A stretch of DNA of 64,000 bases from assembly GCA_019359325.1 (NCBI GenBank), contig JAHHHN010000001.1:860483-924482 (forward strand), given 5' to 3'. Under the pieces are notes generated by a model, which was not told the DNA's origin, made no database searches, and was given only the letters and a program-made list of their open reading frames with translations. Below are positions 29,273-39,480 of the stretch, piece after piece (within the stretch, counting starts at the first letter, position 1; every line of letters begins with the position of its first letter). The position numbers and the translations under genes were made by a program. Source of the DNA: Mojavia pulchra JT2-VF2. GTDB lineage: Bacteria; Cyanobacteriota; Cyanobacteriia; Cyanobacteriales; Nostocaceae.

Positions 29273-31351
29273 GTGGCACGTACGATCCCGCTAGAGAGAG
29301 TACGCAATATCGGTATTGCGGCGCATATAGATGCGGGCAAGACAACAACAACAGAGAGAATATTGTTTTACTCTGGAATAATTCATAAGATTGGCGAAGT
29401 TCATGAAGGAACAGCCGTAACAGACTGGATGGAACAGGAGCGGGAACGGGGAATTACCATTACTGCTGCTGCGATCAGTACCAGTTGGAAAGATCATCAA
29501 ATAAACATTATCGATACTCCAGGTCACGTTGACTTCACGATTGAAGTTGAACGTTCCATGCGCGTGTTGGATGGTGTAATCGCAGTATTTTGTTCTGTGG
29601 GTGGCGTGCAACCGCAGTCTGAGACAGTATGGCGACAAGCAGACCGCTACAAAGTGCCTCGGATAGCCTTTATCAACAAGATGGATCGCACAGGAGCGAA
29701 CTTTTACAGAGTTCACGATCAAATGCGCGATCGCCTGCGGGCTAATGCTATTGCCATTCAACTGCCAATTGGTAGTGAAACTGATTTCAAAGGCATCGTT
29801 GACCTGGTACGGATGCGTGCATATATTTACACCAACGACCAGGGAACTGATATTCAAGAAACAGAGATACCCGCAGAATTACAAGAGCAAGCAGCAGAAT
29901 ACCGCGTCAAGCTGGTAGAAGCGGTATCAGAAACAGATGACGATCTGATGAATAAGTACTTTGAGGGCGAAGAACTTACAGAAGAGGAAATTCGTTCTGC
30001 TCTGCGTAAAGGTACAACAGCGGGAACGATTGTACCAGTACTTTGCGGCTCGGCATTCAAAAACAAAGGCGTGCAGTTGATGCTGGATGCGGTTGTAGAT
30101 TACCTGCCAGCACCAACTGAAGTCCCACCAATTCAAGGCATACTGCCGAATGGCGAAACTGTGGAGCGTCGGGCTGATGACAACGAACCTCTATCAGCGC
30201 TGGCATTCAAGATTATGGCTGACCCTTATGGTCGCCTAACCTTCGTTCGCGTTTATTCTGGCGTGCTGAAAAAAGGTAGCTACGTCCTCAACGCTACCAA
30301 GAACAAGAAAGAACGGATTTCTCGTCTGGTTATTTTGAAGGCAGATGAACGACTTGATGTCGATGAAATGCGGGCAGGAGATTTAGGAGCAGCATTAGGA
30401 TTGAAAGACACCTTAACAGGTGACACCATCACTGATGAAGGATCGCCAGTTATTCTGGAATCCCTGTTCATTCCTGAGCCTGTAATCTCGGTGGCGGTTG
30501 AACCCAAAACTAAGAACGACATGGACAAATTGTCCAAGGCGTTGCAATCTCTTTCAGAAGAAGACCCAACCTTCCGCGTCCATGTCGATCCGGAAACTAA
30601 CCAAACTGTGATTGCAGGGATGGGAGAACTACACCTAGAAATTCTTGTAGACCGGATGTTACGCGAATTCAAAGTGGAAGCGAATGTTGGTGCGCCACAA
30701 GTAGCTTACCGCGAAACAATTCGTAAACCAGTCTCCAGAGTTGAAGGTAAATTTATTCGCCAAAGTGGTGGTAAAGGTCAATACGGTCACGTTGTGATCG
30801 ATTTGGAGCCGGGAGAAGCAGGAAGCGGCTTTGAATTCGTTTCTAAAATTGTCGGTGGTGTTGTACCTAAAGAGTATATCGGCCCCGCAGAACAAGGAAT
30901 GAAAGAATGCTGTGAATCTGGTATTTTAGCTGGATATCCACTAATTGATGTCAAAGCAACTTTGGTTGATGGCTCTTACCATGATGTAGACTCTTCGGAA
31001 ATGGCTTTCAAAATCGCTGGCTCCATGGCTTTGAAAGAAGCAGTGGCGAAAGCTTCACCCGTCCTGTTAGAGCCTATGATGAAGGTTGAGGTTGAAGTTC
31101 CAGAGAACTTCCTTGGGGATGTCATGGGCGACCTTAATTCCCGTCGTGGGCAAATTGAGGGTATGGGATCTGAGCAGGGCCTTGCTAAAGTGACTGCTAA
31201 AGTCCCATTAGCAGAAATGTTTGGCTACGCCACTGATATCCGGTCGAAGACCCAGGGTCGGGGCATCTTCTCAATGGAGTTTAGCCACTACGAAGAAGTG
31301 CCTCGCAACGTGGCTGAGGCAATCATTGCTAAAAGCAAAGGGAACGCTTAA
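29273..31351 (+). CDS. fusA: Elongation factor G
   Basis: 692 residues from GTG 29273, with an excellent AGGAGG at 29262-29267. G-domain motifs are intact: [15 protein letters not shown] (P-loop), [17 protein letters not shown] and NKMDR; domains II-V follow with the usual [14 protein letters not shown] end. Drives ribosomal translocation and, with RRF, recycling. GC content is higher than in neighbouring accessory genes, as expected for a highly expressed gene. Confidence 0.98.
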   Translation: MARTIPLERVRNIGIAAHIDAGKTTTTERILFYSGIIHKIGEVHEGTAVTDWMEQERERGITITAAAISTSWKDHQINIIDTPGHVDFTIEVERSMRVLDGVIAVFCSVGGVQPQSETVWRQADRYKVPRIAFINKMDRTGANFYRVHDQMRDRLRANAIAIQLPIGSETDFKGIVDLVRMRAYIYTNDQGTDIQETEIPAELQEQAAEYRVKLVEAVSETDDDLMNKYFEGEELTEEEIRSALRKGTTAGTIVPVLCGSAFKNKGVQLMLDAVVDYLPAPTEVPPIQGILPNGETVERRADDNEPLSALAFKIMADPYGRLTFVRVYSGVLKKGSYVLNATKNKKERISRLVILKADERLDVDEMRAGDLGAALGLKDTLTGDTITDEGSPVILESLFIPEPVISVAVEPKTKNDMDKLSKALQSLSEEDPTFRVHVDPETNQTVIAGMGELHLEILVDRMLREFKVEANVGAPQVAYRETIRKPVSRVEGKFIRQSGGKGQYGHVVIDLEPGEAGSGFEFVSKIVGGVVPKEYIGPAEQGMKECCESGILAGYPLIDVKATLVDGSYHDVDSSEMAFKIAGSMALKEAVAKASPVLLEPMMKVEVEVPENFLGDVMGDLNSRRGQIEGMGSEQGLAKVTAKVPLAEMFGYATDIRSKTQGRGIFSMEFSHYEEVPRNVAEAIIAKSKGNA

Positions 31352-31373
31352 TTAAAAAAGGAAACGAGCATTC

Positions 31374-32603
31374 ATGGCACGCGCAAAGTTTGAAAGGAAT
31401 AAACCCCACGTCAATATCGGTACTGTTGGCCACGTTGACCACGGTAAAACAACATTAACAGCAGCCATCACTATGACCTTGGCGGCTATGGGCCAAGCTG
31501 TAGCTAAAGGCTACGACCAAATCGACAACGCACCAGAAGAAAAGGCGCGGGGTATTACCATCAATACCGCTCACGTTGAGTATGAAACCGAAAAACGTCA
31601 CTATGCTCACGTAGACTGCCCTGGACACGCTGACTATGTGAAAAACATGATCACCGGTGCTGCCCAGATGGATGGAGCTATTCTTGTAGTTGCTGCTACT
31701 GATGGCCCTATGCCCCAAACCCGTGAACATATCCTGCTAGCAAAGCAGGTAGGCGTTCCCAGTCTGGTTGTCTTCTTGAACAAGGAAGACTTGATGGATG
31801 ACGAAGAACTCTTAGAACTAGTGGAACTAGAACTGCGAGAACTGCTTTCCAGTTACGATTTCCCTGGTGACGACATCCCCATTATCAAAGGATCAGGTCT
31901 ACAGGCTTTGGAAGCAATGACCAAGAATCCCAAGACCCAGCGTGGTGAAAATAAGTGGGTAGATAAAATCTACGAACTGATGGACGCAGTAGATGCCTAC
32001 ATTCCCACCCCAGAACGGGCTGTTGACCAACCCTTCCTGATGGCTGTGGAAGACGTGTTCTCGATCACAGGTCGTGGTACTGTTGCTACCGGACGGATTG
32101 AACGGGGCAAAGTTAAGGTCGGTGATGTTGTCGAGTTGGTGGGTATTAGAGATACCCGTAACACTACCGTAACTGGTATCGAGATGTTCAAGAAGAGCCT
32201 CGATGAAGGTATGGCTGGGGATAACGCTGGTGTGCTACTGCGGGGTATCCAAAAGGCAGATATTGAACGGGGTATGGTGCTAGCTAAACCCGGTTCAATT
32301 ACACCTCACACTCAATTTGAAGGTGAAGTGTACGTTCTGACAGAAAAAGAAGGCGGTCGGAAAACCCCATTTTTCGCTGGCTACCGTCCTCAGTTCTATG
32401 TACGCACAACCGATGTAACTGGCACAATCAGAGCCTTCACCTCCGATGATGGCAGCGAGGCAGAAATGGTGATGCCAGGCGATCGCATCAAGATGACTGT
32501 AGAATTGATCAACCCGATCGCTATTGAGCAAGGAATGCGTTTCGCCATTCGTGAAGGCGGCCGTACCATCGGTGCTGGTGTCGTCTCGAAAATTCTGAAG
32601 TAG
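31374..32603 (+). CDS. tuf: Elongation factor Tu
   Basis: 409 residues, the length usual in cyanobacteria, which have a short extra loop ([16 protein letters not shown]) in the G domain. Motifs [25 protein letters not shown] and NKEDLMDD are present. Delivers aminoacyl-tRNA to the ribosome as the GTP complex. It follows fusA by 22 bp and is followed by a strong terminator hairpin. Confidence 0.98.
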   Translation: MARAKFERNKPHVNIGTVGHVDHGKTTLTAAITMTLAAMGQAVAKGYDQIDNAPEEKARGITINTAHVEYETEKRHYAHVDCPGHADYVKNMITGAAQMDGAILVVAATDGPMPQTREHILLAKQVGVPSLVVFLNKEDLMDDEELLELVELELRELLSSYDFPGDDIPIIKGSGLQALEAMTKNPKTQRGENKWVDKIYELMDAVDAYIPTPERAVDQPFLMAVEDVFSITGRGTVATGRIERGKVKVGDVVELVGIRDTRNTTVTGIEMFKKSLDEGMAGDNAGVLLRGIQKADIERGMVLAKPGSITPHTQFEGEVYVLTEKEGGRKTPFFAGYRPQFYVRTTDVTGTIRAFTSDDGSEAEMVMPGDRIKMTVELINPIAIEQGMRFAIREGGRTIGAGVVSKILK

Positions 32604-32624
32604 TAACTTTTTGCCTTATAACTT

Positions 32625-32660
32625 AAGGAGCAGAGATACTAACATAAATCTCTGCTCCTT
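32625..32660 (+). terminator. Strong hairpin after tuf
   Basis: AAGGAGCAGAGAT (32625-32637), loop of ten, ATCTCTGCTCCTT (32648-32660): 13 perfect base pairs, followed by a pyrimidine tract (TCTCTTCCCCTTT). Likely ends most fusA-tuf transcripts, leaving rpsJ to read-through or its own promoter. Confidence 0.8.
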
Positions 32661-32799
32661 TCTCTTCCCCTTTATACCGAATTTTGGATTGTGAAAGTCG
32701 GTTTATGAGGTAGTTGCAGCCAGGCAAAATGCTGTGGTAGCAATCCAAAACAATTGTAAAAACAAGAACAAATACTTAGCAGAACCTGGAAAACTAAAG

Positions 32800-33117
32800 A
32801 TGGCAACTCTACAGCAGCAGAAAATTAGAATTCGCTTACAAGCTTTTGACCGCCGCTTATTGGATACATCTTGCGAGAAGATTGTAGACACAGCTAACCG
32901 CACCAACGCTACAGCCATAGGGCCGATTCCTTTACCAACAAAACGTAAAATCTATTGTGTGCTGCGATCACCTCACGTAGATAAAGATTCGCGGGAACAC
33001 TTTGAAACCCGCACCCATCGCCGAATTATTGACATTTATCAGCCCTCTTCTAAAACTATTGATGCTCTAATGAAGCTAGATCTACCATCGGGCGTGGACA
33101 TCGAAGTTAAGCTGTAA
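32800..33117 (+). CDS. rpsJ: 30S ribosomal protein S10
   Basis: 105 residues from ATG 32800. The frame is open 22 codons further up, but those codons (Asn/Lys-rich) are not part of S10, whose N-terminus is [17 protein letters not shown]. The conserved [22 protein letters not shown] and THRRIIDI segments are present. S10 is also the transcription factor NusE. In cyanobacteria it sits at the end of the str operon, as here, rather than heading the S10 operon. Separated from tuf by the strong hairpin at 32625-32660. Confidence 0.97.
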   Translation: MATLQQQKIRIRLQAFDRRLLDTSCEKIVDTANRTNATAIGPIPLPTKRKIYCVLRSPHVDKDSREHFETRTHRRIIDIYQPSSKTIDALMKLDLPSGVDIEVKL

Positions 33118-33138
33118 TTTGTCATTATTCATTAAAAA

Positions 33139-33226
33139 TTTGTCATTTATCATTAATTTTGGATAAATGACAAAAACTAGTATTAATATTTACATTCCCC
33201 TGAAGAAATTTATCTCAGGGCTTTTT
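33139..33226 (+). terminator. Tandem hairpins ending the str operon
   Basis: First: TTTGTCATTTATC (33139-33151) with GATAAATGACAAA (33162-33174), built from a dispersed GTCATTTATCATT-type repeat. Second: CCCTGA (33198-33203) with TCAGGG (33215-33220) followed by CTTTTT, a conventional intrinsic terminator. The pair lies between rpsJ and the Lon-N gene. Confidence 0.7.
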
Positions 33227-33318
33227 ATTAGCTATAAAACAAATGATAGAATGTAGACAAATGACGGGAGAAGCAGAGAATAGTAAATTTTAAAGATTAA
33301 ATTTATATCAAAGTAACT

Positions 33319-33969
33319 ATGGCATCATCTTCTAAAATTGCAGTCCGCGAACTACCTCTGTTCCCGTTACCTGAAGTAGTTCTATTTCCCAGCAGACCAT
33401 TACCTTTGCATATCTTTGAATTTCGCTACCGAATCATGATGAACACGATTCTAGAGAGCGATCGCAGGTTCGGGGTATTAATGGTTGATCCTGTGAAAGG
33501 TACAATTGCAAATGTTGGTTGCTGTGCGGAAATCATTCATTATCAACGTCTGCCAGATGACCGCATGAAGATGTTAACTTTAGGGCAGCAAAGATTCCGT
33601 GTTTTAGAGTACATTCGGGAAAAGCCCTACCGCGTTGCCTTGGTAGAGTGGATTGAAGACCAGTCACCAAGTAAAGATTTGCGTCCGTTAGCTTCAGAGG
33701 TAGAACAACTACTGCGAGATGTTGTACGTCTGTCAGCCAAGTTAACTGAACAAAATATTGAATTGCCAGAAGATGTACCCGATTTGCCAACAGAATTATC
33801 CTATTGGGTAGCAAGTAACCTTTATGGTGTTGCCGCAGAACAGCAGGCATTACTAGAAATGCGCGATACCGTCGCTCGTTTGGAACGGGAATCTGAGATT
33901 TTGACTTCAACTCGCAATCACTTGGCAGCTCGTACCGTTCTCAAAGACACGTTTAATCAAAAGTTGTGA
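33319..33969 (+). CDS. Lon N-terminal (substrate-binding) domain protein without protease domain
   Basis: 216 residues. The N-terminal beta domain starts RELPLFPLPEVVLFPSRPLPLHIFEFRY, the hallmark of the Lon LAN domain, and ends in a coiled helical part (LLEMRDTVARLERESEILTSTRNHL). The AAA and protease domains of Lon are absent, so this is the stand-alone family (PF02190 type) found throughout cyanobacteria and plastids. Role unknown; a substrate-recognition or chaperone-like part is inferred. It has its own transcription unit after the str terminators. Confidence 0.88.
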   Translation: MASSSKIAVRELPLFPLPEVVLFPSRPLPLHIFEFRYRIMMNTILESDRRFGVLMVDPVKGTIANVGCCAEIIHYQRLPDDRMKMLTLGQQRFRVLEYIREKPYRVALVEWIEDQSPSKDLRPLASEVEQLLRDVVRLSAKLTEQNIELPEDVPDLPTELSYWVASNLYGVAAEQQALLEMRDTVARLERESEILTSTRNHLAARTVLKDTFNQKL

Positions 33970-34039
33970 GTAAATAGTTCCGTTAACTAGCTTTGTACAG
34001 ACTGTTGTTGTGACTCATTTGGCAGTAGATTCCTAACGG

Positions 34040-34909
34040 TCAAATTGTGATACGTAGGATATTGTAACTGCCAAAAATTTTCAGAATTTCTGTGTAGGTG
34101 CTTAATTCTGCCAAAGCAGATTGCATCTTTGATGTGGTGGTGTCTGCTTCTAAGTCAATGAAAAACAAATATTCTCCTAAAGATCGCTTTGTTGGACGCG
34201 ATTCAATACGGCTAAGGTTAATTCCTAGTTGAGCAAATATTTGCAGAGGTTTGAGTAACGCTCCAGGTACATTAGAAGGCACGCTGAAAGCAAGGGAAGT
34301 GTGACTATTACTTGTAGAGGATAGATGAGCAAAAGCTTTTGCTTTGCTGTTACTTACCACCCAGAACCGGGTACAGTTTTCTGGATAATCATTAATACCA
34401 CTAGCTAGTATTGGCAAGTTATAAAGTTGAGCTGCTCTGCTAGATGCGATAGCAGCTACTGTCAAGTCTTGTTTTAGTAACTGTAATGCTTCAGTTGTAG
34501 AGTTACTAGGAATTAGCTGCACATTTGCGAGAAACCGCTCTAACCATCCTTGGCATTGTGCTAGAGCTTGTGGGTGCGAATAGACAGTTTTCACTTCATC
34601 TAAGCTAGCCGAGCAAGAAATTAAAGCATGGACGATAGGCATAATTAAAGCCAACTCAATTTGCAAACTGTCTAACTGCCACAGCGCATCCATTGTCATA
34701 GTTACGCTGCCTTCAATAGAATTTTCTACTGGCACAATAGCTAACTGGACTTGACCTTGAGCAACGGCTTGGAGTGTCTGGACAATACTAGGATAGGGGC
34801 ATAAAATCGCTTCCATGCCCGTATTTTTAGTAAGCCAATTGGCATAAAAAATGCTTGCCTGTTCTGCGTAAGTACCAGGAGGGCCTAAATGTGCGATCGA
34901 TAGGGTCAT
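34040..34909 (-). CDS. pheA: Prephenate dehydratase
   Basis: 289 residues from ATG 34909; a TTG seven codons upstream (34930) is less likely since family members begin MTLSIAHLGPPGTY. Catalytic domain: GPPGTYAEQAS, PVENSIEGSVTMTMDAL and the TRFWVVS segment that carries the catalytic Thr. The C-terminal ACT domain (about 200-289) has the ESRP motif (LSRIESRPTK) that binds phenylalanine, so feedback inhibition is expected. Converts prephenate to phenylpyruvate. There is no chorismate mutase domain. Confidence 0.95.
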   Translation of the reverse strand: MTLSIAHLGPPGTYAEQASIFYANWLTKNTGMEAILCPYPSIVQTLQAVAQGQVQLAIVPVENSIEGSVTMTMDALWQLDSLQIELALIMPIVHALISCSASLDEVKTVYSHPQALAQCQGWLERFLANVQLIPSNSTTEALQLLKQDLTVAAIASSRAAQLYNLPILASGINDYPENCTRFWVVSNSKAKAFAHLSSTSNSHTSLAFSVPSNVPGALLKPLQIFAQLGINLSRIESRPTKRSLGEYLFFIDLEADTTTSKMQSALAELSTYTEILKIFGSYNILRITI

Positions 34910-35392
34910 GCCTTTAGTCTTGAGTTGCAAGTTTGATTGGTAAACAGAAGCGCAGAGCTATAGCTTTTTGATTTGGGCAAACTAGATTTTACAATAACTA
35001 TTACTACACAATGTTATTTATAGAGTTTAAGTACTACAAAAATACAGTGCAATATGAATTAATCATGCAAAACTCATGAAGCGTGGTTTCTTTTAGCATA
35101 AATTTGTATTAGCTGTAACGCTAACATCTTTTGAGAATTCATGGACAATTCTAAGGGTTAATCACAATTTTTAAATACACATTTTCATTTTTTTGTCAAT
35201 CAATAGTCCTGATCTATATGTATATATTTCTTTAACTAAAGATACCAATGACATTATCAAATTTTTTGTCCATAATTGATAGCTGATGAGCAACAATAAT
35301 TTTTATAATCAATAAAGTCAAAAATTTACACACAAACTAATTTAATTTATTAAAAAATATTAAAATTAGACAATATATATTTTAATCCGCTC
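34910..35392. other. AT-rich spacer between divergent pheA and the DUF1997 gene
   Basis: About 480 bp with very low GC, no coding frame, and no strong hairpin. It must carry the two divergent promoters. Nothing else is visible. Confidence 0.5.
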
Positions 35393-35977
35393 ATGGCTAC
35401 CCGGTTTACTGCCTCTCAATCGGTTGAAATCGCTGTTCCAGAGCAGCCTATTCCAATTCAGCATTACTTACGTCAGCCCCAACGTCTGGTTTATGCTTTG
35501 GTTGACAGCAATCGCATTCAGCAACTTTCTGAGGAAGTATTTCGGTTGAAAATGCGTCCTTTAACTTTCATGTCAGTAAGTATTCAACCAACTGTAGATA
35601 TGAGAGTCTGGGCAGAATCAAATGGAGTGATTCATCTGCGCTCAGTAGGTTGTGAAATCCTCGGTTTTGAGTATATTAACCAGCGCTTTACTCTGAATTT
35701 AAAAGGGCATCTTTCGCCCTACCAACTAAGCGCTGGTACTCGTCTGCGAGGTAGAGCCGATTTAGAAGTACAGGTGGATCTGCCACCACCATTCTCTTTC
35801 ACTCCCAAGCCGATTTTAGAAGCTACTGGTAATGGTTTGCTAAAGAGCGTACTATTAACAGTTAAGCAACGGTTGTTACATCAACTTTTGGCAGATTATC
35901 GGCGCTGGATAGTTTCACAAACAAAACATAAAGGGCTTGATGACAGTACAGAATTGCCAATGCTCAATATAGAGTAA
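35393..35977 (+). CDS. DUF1997 family protein
   Basis: 194 residues, soluble, no signal. The core VYALVDSNRIQQLSEEVFRL, then VDMRVWAESNGVIHLRSVGC and the helix LLKSVLLTVKQRLLHQLLADYRRW match the DUF1997 family, known from cyanobacteria and plastids. The beta-rich centre and long last helix suggest a START/SRPBCC-like ligand-binding fold; that is inference. Convergent with rnhB. Confidence 0.85.
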   Translation: MATRFTASQSVEIAVPEQPIPIQHYLRQPQRLVYALVDSNRIQQLSEEVFRLKMRPLTFMSVSIQPTVDMRVWAESNGVIHLRSVGCEILGFEYINQRFTLNLKGHLSPYQLSAGTRLRGRADLEVQVDLPPPFSFTPKPILEATGNGLLKSVLLTVKQRLLHQLLADYRRWIVSQTKHKGLDDSTELPMLNIE

Positions 35978-36161
35978 TTTTTAACCGCTCAGTATCCACA
36001 TACACAGCTGCTTTCTTCCCTTGAGAAAAGCCTTTAACAAATGAGAGGCTGCCCTATAAGTATCTACAAGTTGGGAAAGCTGACGAACGCAGTTGTGGTT
36101 CATCAAGTCAAGAAAGTAAATGGCAGATTTGTCTTCAGACTGTCTGGCATATGGTAGTTTT

Positions 36162-36827
36162 TCATGACTGAATTTGGCAGGGACGAAAGGACTTGCGATG
36201 CAGAGGTGATGGCCCGTACTTTTGCAGCGCCAGCAAATGTTTTTGGCTACCATAACCCTTGTTGCACTCTAAGTCATACATAGGGTATTTTGATGCCAAA
36301 CGCAATATTAGCTCGTCACGCCAAACCTTAGCCACAATACTAGCAGAAGCAATATTAAGCGATCGCTCGTCTCCCTTTACTATGGTTTGTTGCGGCAATA
36401 ACAAATCTTTTACCAACTGATTACCATCAATTAAGCAAAGTCTAGGCTGTACTTTTAGCTTCAGCACAGCCCGCTTCATCGCCAACAGAGTTGCCTGTAA
36501 AATATTTATCTGGTCAATTTCCGCAGTGGAAGCAAACCCAATTTTCCAGTCTATAGCTAGCGAACAAATTTGTTGTGCTAGCTTTTTTCTACGAGAACTA
36601 GACAGCTTTTTACTATCTTTAATTTCAGCCGCCATCAGTTTTGACCAAGCATGATCTGGTAGCATGACTACTGCTGCTACCACGGGGCCAAATAGCGCAC
36701 CTCGGCCCACTTCATCCACACCCGCCACGCCCAAAGTATCTGATAAAGCAGACAACTCCAACCAACTCAATGTGCTTTGGGATACTACAGGTAAAATATT
36801 TGTGGTAGCCTGCTCTGTCTCTACCAT
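36162..36827 (-). CDS. rnhB: Ribonuclease HII
   Basis: 221 residues from ATG 36827. Motifs: GVAGVDEVGRGALFGPVVAA with the first catalytic Asp-Glu, LIDGNQLV with the next Asp, and DERSLNIASASIVAKVWRD. Removes RNA from RNA-DNA hybrids and excises misincorporated ribonucleotides. It starts eight bases after the rne stop codon, so rne-rnhB form an operon, an arrangement conserved in cyanobacteria. The C-terminus ends normally (HRKSFRP). A separate open frame overlaps the 3' end (see rejected list). Confidence 0.95.
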   Translation of the reverse strand: MVETEQATTNILPVVSQSTLSWLELSALSDTLGVAGVDEVGRGALFGPVVAAVVMLPDHAWSKLMAAEIKDSKKLSSSRRKKLAQQICSLAIDWKIGFASTAEIDQINILQATLLAMKRAVLKLKVQPRLCLIDGNQLVKDLLLPQQTIVKGDERSLNIASASIVAKVWRDELILRLASKYPMYDLECNKGYGSQKHLLALQKYGPSPLHRKSFRPCQIQS

Positions 36828-36835
36828 AATGACAG

Positions 36836-38926
36836 TTAACTTTCTTCTATGGTAGATGTGCTGCCGTCCGCCGCAGAGGAACGACGACGACGGCGACGAC
36901 TGGCAGCAGATGTGCTATTCGCTTCGCTTTCATCCACGAATGCTGGGAACTCCGAAGGCTCAATGACTGGTTGGGGTAAGGGCTTCGGCTCTAACTCAAC
37001 TTGCGGTGCAGATGCTTTGACCACTCTTATTTCACTTGTTTCACTACTAGTGTTTTCGGCAGCCGTTGAGTATGAAACTGATTCAGTAGGCGGAGTCGGA
37101 AGTTGTCCAGGTTGAACAATATTAATAATTACAGACTTAGGATTTTTAACTTCCTGCTCTAACTTCACCAGGGGAGAAACTCCCATCAACGCGAAAACAT
37201 CTTGTTCCTGTAGTGTCATTTCTACAGTCCTAATCTCCGGTGGTTCTACCACTGGTTTGACTGGCTCGGCTTTGGTAACTTTAGTACGCTCTGCTCTTTC
37301 GTTCCAAACCGGTTTGCCAAGGCTAGGTGCAGGTATCTCTGATGTTACTCCTAGTTCAGCTTCAGTATCAATGTCTAAGTCTGACTCGTTAACAAAAGCT
37401 AGCGGATTGTTAACAATGCGTGGCTCATCTTTACCATTTGGCCCACTGATGCCAATGCGACTACGACGGGTGCGGGTACGGCGCTTGCTACTATCACTAA
37501 GTTCTTGATAGCTGGGATGATTCATCAGGTTTAGAGCACCCTCAGCGTCGGCATCAAATCCTTCCCCAAATCCATCGTAAGTTTCCCGTGGTTCTGTGAG
37601 GCGGGTAGTTGGCAAACGTGGCTCTCTATGAGGCAAGGATACAAAACGCTCAGGTATTTCTGGTGGTGTTGTTGGCAATCGCGTTTCTGTTTCTCCAGGC
37701 AAACGCACGGTATGCCCTAAACCACCACAAGTCGGACAAGTATCGCCAAATAATTCGTAAATGTTTTGACCTTGACGCTTGCGGGTGAGTTCTACCAAAC
37801 CTAGCTCAGTTAGTTGGGCAATCTGAGGGCGAGCTTTATCTGCTTTGAGTGCTTTATTAAAATGCTCAAGGACTTGTAGTTGGTCACGTCGGGATTCCAT
37901 GTCAATGAAATCAACGACAATTACCCCAGCGATATTCCGCAGACGCATCTGGCGGGCAATTTCTGTGGCCGCTTCGCAGTTAGTCCACAGCACTGTTTCT
38001 CTCGCTGTTGCCGAGCGTGTAAAGGAGCCGGAGTTAACATCTATTACTGTTAATGCCTCGGTCGGCTGAATGATGATGTATCCCCCAGAAGGTAAGTCTA
38101 CCCTCGGTTTTAGAGCTTCTCGAATCGCAGCGTTGATGCGGAAGTATTCTAAAATCGGAGAGCGATCGCGATGATGGTCAATTAACAATCCCTGCGGTGT
38201 CTGGCCCCCACTCCAGTTCTGCAAATACTGCTTCACCCGCTTCAAACCAGTACTAGAATCGACTACAATTCGATTCACATCCGCGCCATACATATCTCGC
38301 AGGACACGCTGGATAAAGTCATCGTCTCGGTTGAGCAATGCTGGGGCGCGAGTAGAGTGCGCTTCCTGTTGAATTGCTTCCCACTGCTTTTGCAGTACTT
38401 CTAAATCTTCGATAATTGCTTCTTCTGGCTTCCCTTCCGCTTCTGTACGAACCAGCAACCCCATCCCTGCGGGTTTAATCAAAATTGCTAACGCCCGTAA
38501 GCGGTTGCGCTCACTTTCACTCTTAATCCGCCGAGATAAATTTACACCCCTGCCATAGGGCATGAGTACTACATAGCGTCCGGGCAAGGTGATATTACCA
38601 GTGAGCCTTGGCCCCTTTGTCCCAGTTGGCTCTTTCATCACCTGCACCAAAACTTTTTGCTGTGGTGCTAATAATTCTGTAATTGCTGCTGCTGTGCGCT
38701 TTAGCTTCAAGGGCCCCAAGTCAGTCACATGAATAAAACCATTACGCTCTGGGTCACCAATATTCACAAAAGCTGCGTCTATCCCAGGTAATACATTTTC
38801 TACTACACCTAGATAGATATCACCAATTTGGTGATGACCTGTGGCTACAACGAGTTCTTGTATTTGATCTTCAGAAAATACAGCAGCAATTTGATGCTGT
38901 TCCGCGATAATAATTTGCTTTGGCAT
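36836..38926 (-). CDS. rne: Ribonuclease E/G
   Basis: 696 residues. The N-terminal catalytic half has an S1 domain (GDIYLGVVENVLPGIDAAFVNI), the 5'-sensor/RNase H-like part, the DNase I-like active site (VIDVNSGSF, VVDFIDME with the Mg-binding Asp residues) and the zinc-link CPTCGG. The C-terminal half (about 430-696) is an unstructured, charged scaffold. Its end carries RRRRRRSSA (about 677-685), the nonapeptide known to bind polynucleotide phosphorylase in cyanobacterial RNase E, so a degradosome is expected. Cleaves single-stranded AU-rich RNA, matures rRNA and tRNA, and controls mRNA decay. In other cyanobacteria its own 5' UTR mediates autoregulation; here 554 bp separate it from the upstream radical SAM gene. 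Confidence 0.96.
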   Translation of the reverse strand: MPKQIIIAEQHQIAAVFSEDQIQELVVATGHHQIGDIYLGVVENVLPGIDAAFVNIGDPERNGFIHVTDLGPLKLKRTAAAITELLAPQQKVLVQVMKEPTGTKGPRLTGNITLPGRYVVLMPYGRGVNLSRRIKSESERNRLRALAILIKPAGMGLLVRTEAEGKPEEAIIEDLEVLQKQWEAIQQEAHSTRAPALLNRDDDFIQRVLRDMYGADVNRIVVDSSTGLKRVKQYLQNWSGGQTPQGLLIDHHRDRSPILEYFRINAAIREALKPRVDLPSGGYIIIQPTEALTVIDVNSGSFTRSATARETVLWTNCEAATEIARQMRLRNIAGVIVVDFIDMESRRDQLQVLEHFNKALKADKARPQIAQLTELGLVELTRKRQGQNIYELFGDTCPTCGGLGHTVRLPGETETRLPTTPPEIPERFVSLPHREPRLPTTRLTEPRETYDGFGEGFDADAEGALNLMNHPSYQELSDSSKRRTRTRRSRIGISGPNGKDEPRIVNNPLAFVNESDLDIDTEAELGVTSEIPAPSLGKPVWNERAERTKVTKAEPVKPVVEPPEIRTVEMTLQEQDVFALMGVSPLVKLEQEVKNPKSVIINIVQPGQLPTPPTESVSYSTAAENTSSETSEIRVVKASAPQVELEPKPLPQPVIEPSEFPAFVDESEANSTSAASRRRRRRSSAADGSTSTIEES

Positions 38927-39480
38927 TCAATTCCCTCAAAAATTGGCAGCACAATTAGGGAAAGAAGGTTTGTTATGCCTCTTGCCCCTGCAAGCCCCAA
39001 AAGGTGCTGCTATTAATAAAAATTGTGAATCTAAGCTCAAAATTAAAGAGCTATTGATGCTGTGATTGCGTTTACACGCCTGATTATTCCAGAAAGGCTG
39101 CATATTGTTCAAGAAATTGAATCAACCTGCCCGTGGTTGATTTTTGATGCTATACCCTCACCATCTAGGGATTAGGTATTCAGCAGTTGTTTTAAAAAGC
39201 ATAGAGTAAGAGTTGCCGACGGAGCCTGTTGTTAGTTACTGATCCACAAGGTAGCTACAGAAAGAGTGCGTTCTTTAATCTGCCTCAGTTTGTCTGGGAT
39301 AAAATCCTAGAAGTTGCACTCTAATATCTTTGCTTTCGTCCCCTGACAGGGTAGTGAACCAGCTAATTCAATGCAGCGCCAGAAAATTTCTCTTCACCCC
39401 ATTCTAACGCAACCTTGCTAAAAATCAATTCCCATGATGTGCCATATCGGAGCAACTACTAGCAAGTTGCCCTTTACGGA
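38927..39480 (-). promoter_or_regulatory. Long rne 5' region
   Basis: 554 bp between the radical SAM stop and the rne start on the minus strand, with no coding frame. It includes U-rich stretches on the transcribed strand just upstream of rne (around 39014-39030), of the kind that RNase E cleaves in the autoregulated leader of other cyanobacteria. A promoter and long leader are inferred, not demonstrated. Confidence 0.45.

Noticed and set aside
29291..29857. 188-codon frame antisense to fusA
   Set aside because: Shadow of a strongly conserved gene with biased codons; Cys/His-rich with no family.
35981..36253. 90-codon minus frame overlapping the 3' end of rnhB
   Set aside because: The first third shadows the rnhB C-terminus. 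The rest (DLMNHNCVRQLSQLVDTY) looks slightly coding-like, but I see no ribosome-binding site or family; not called.
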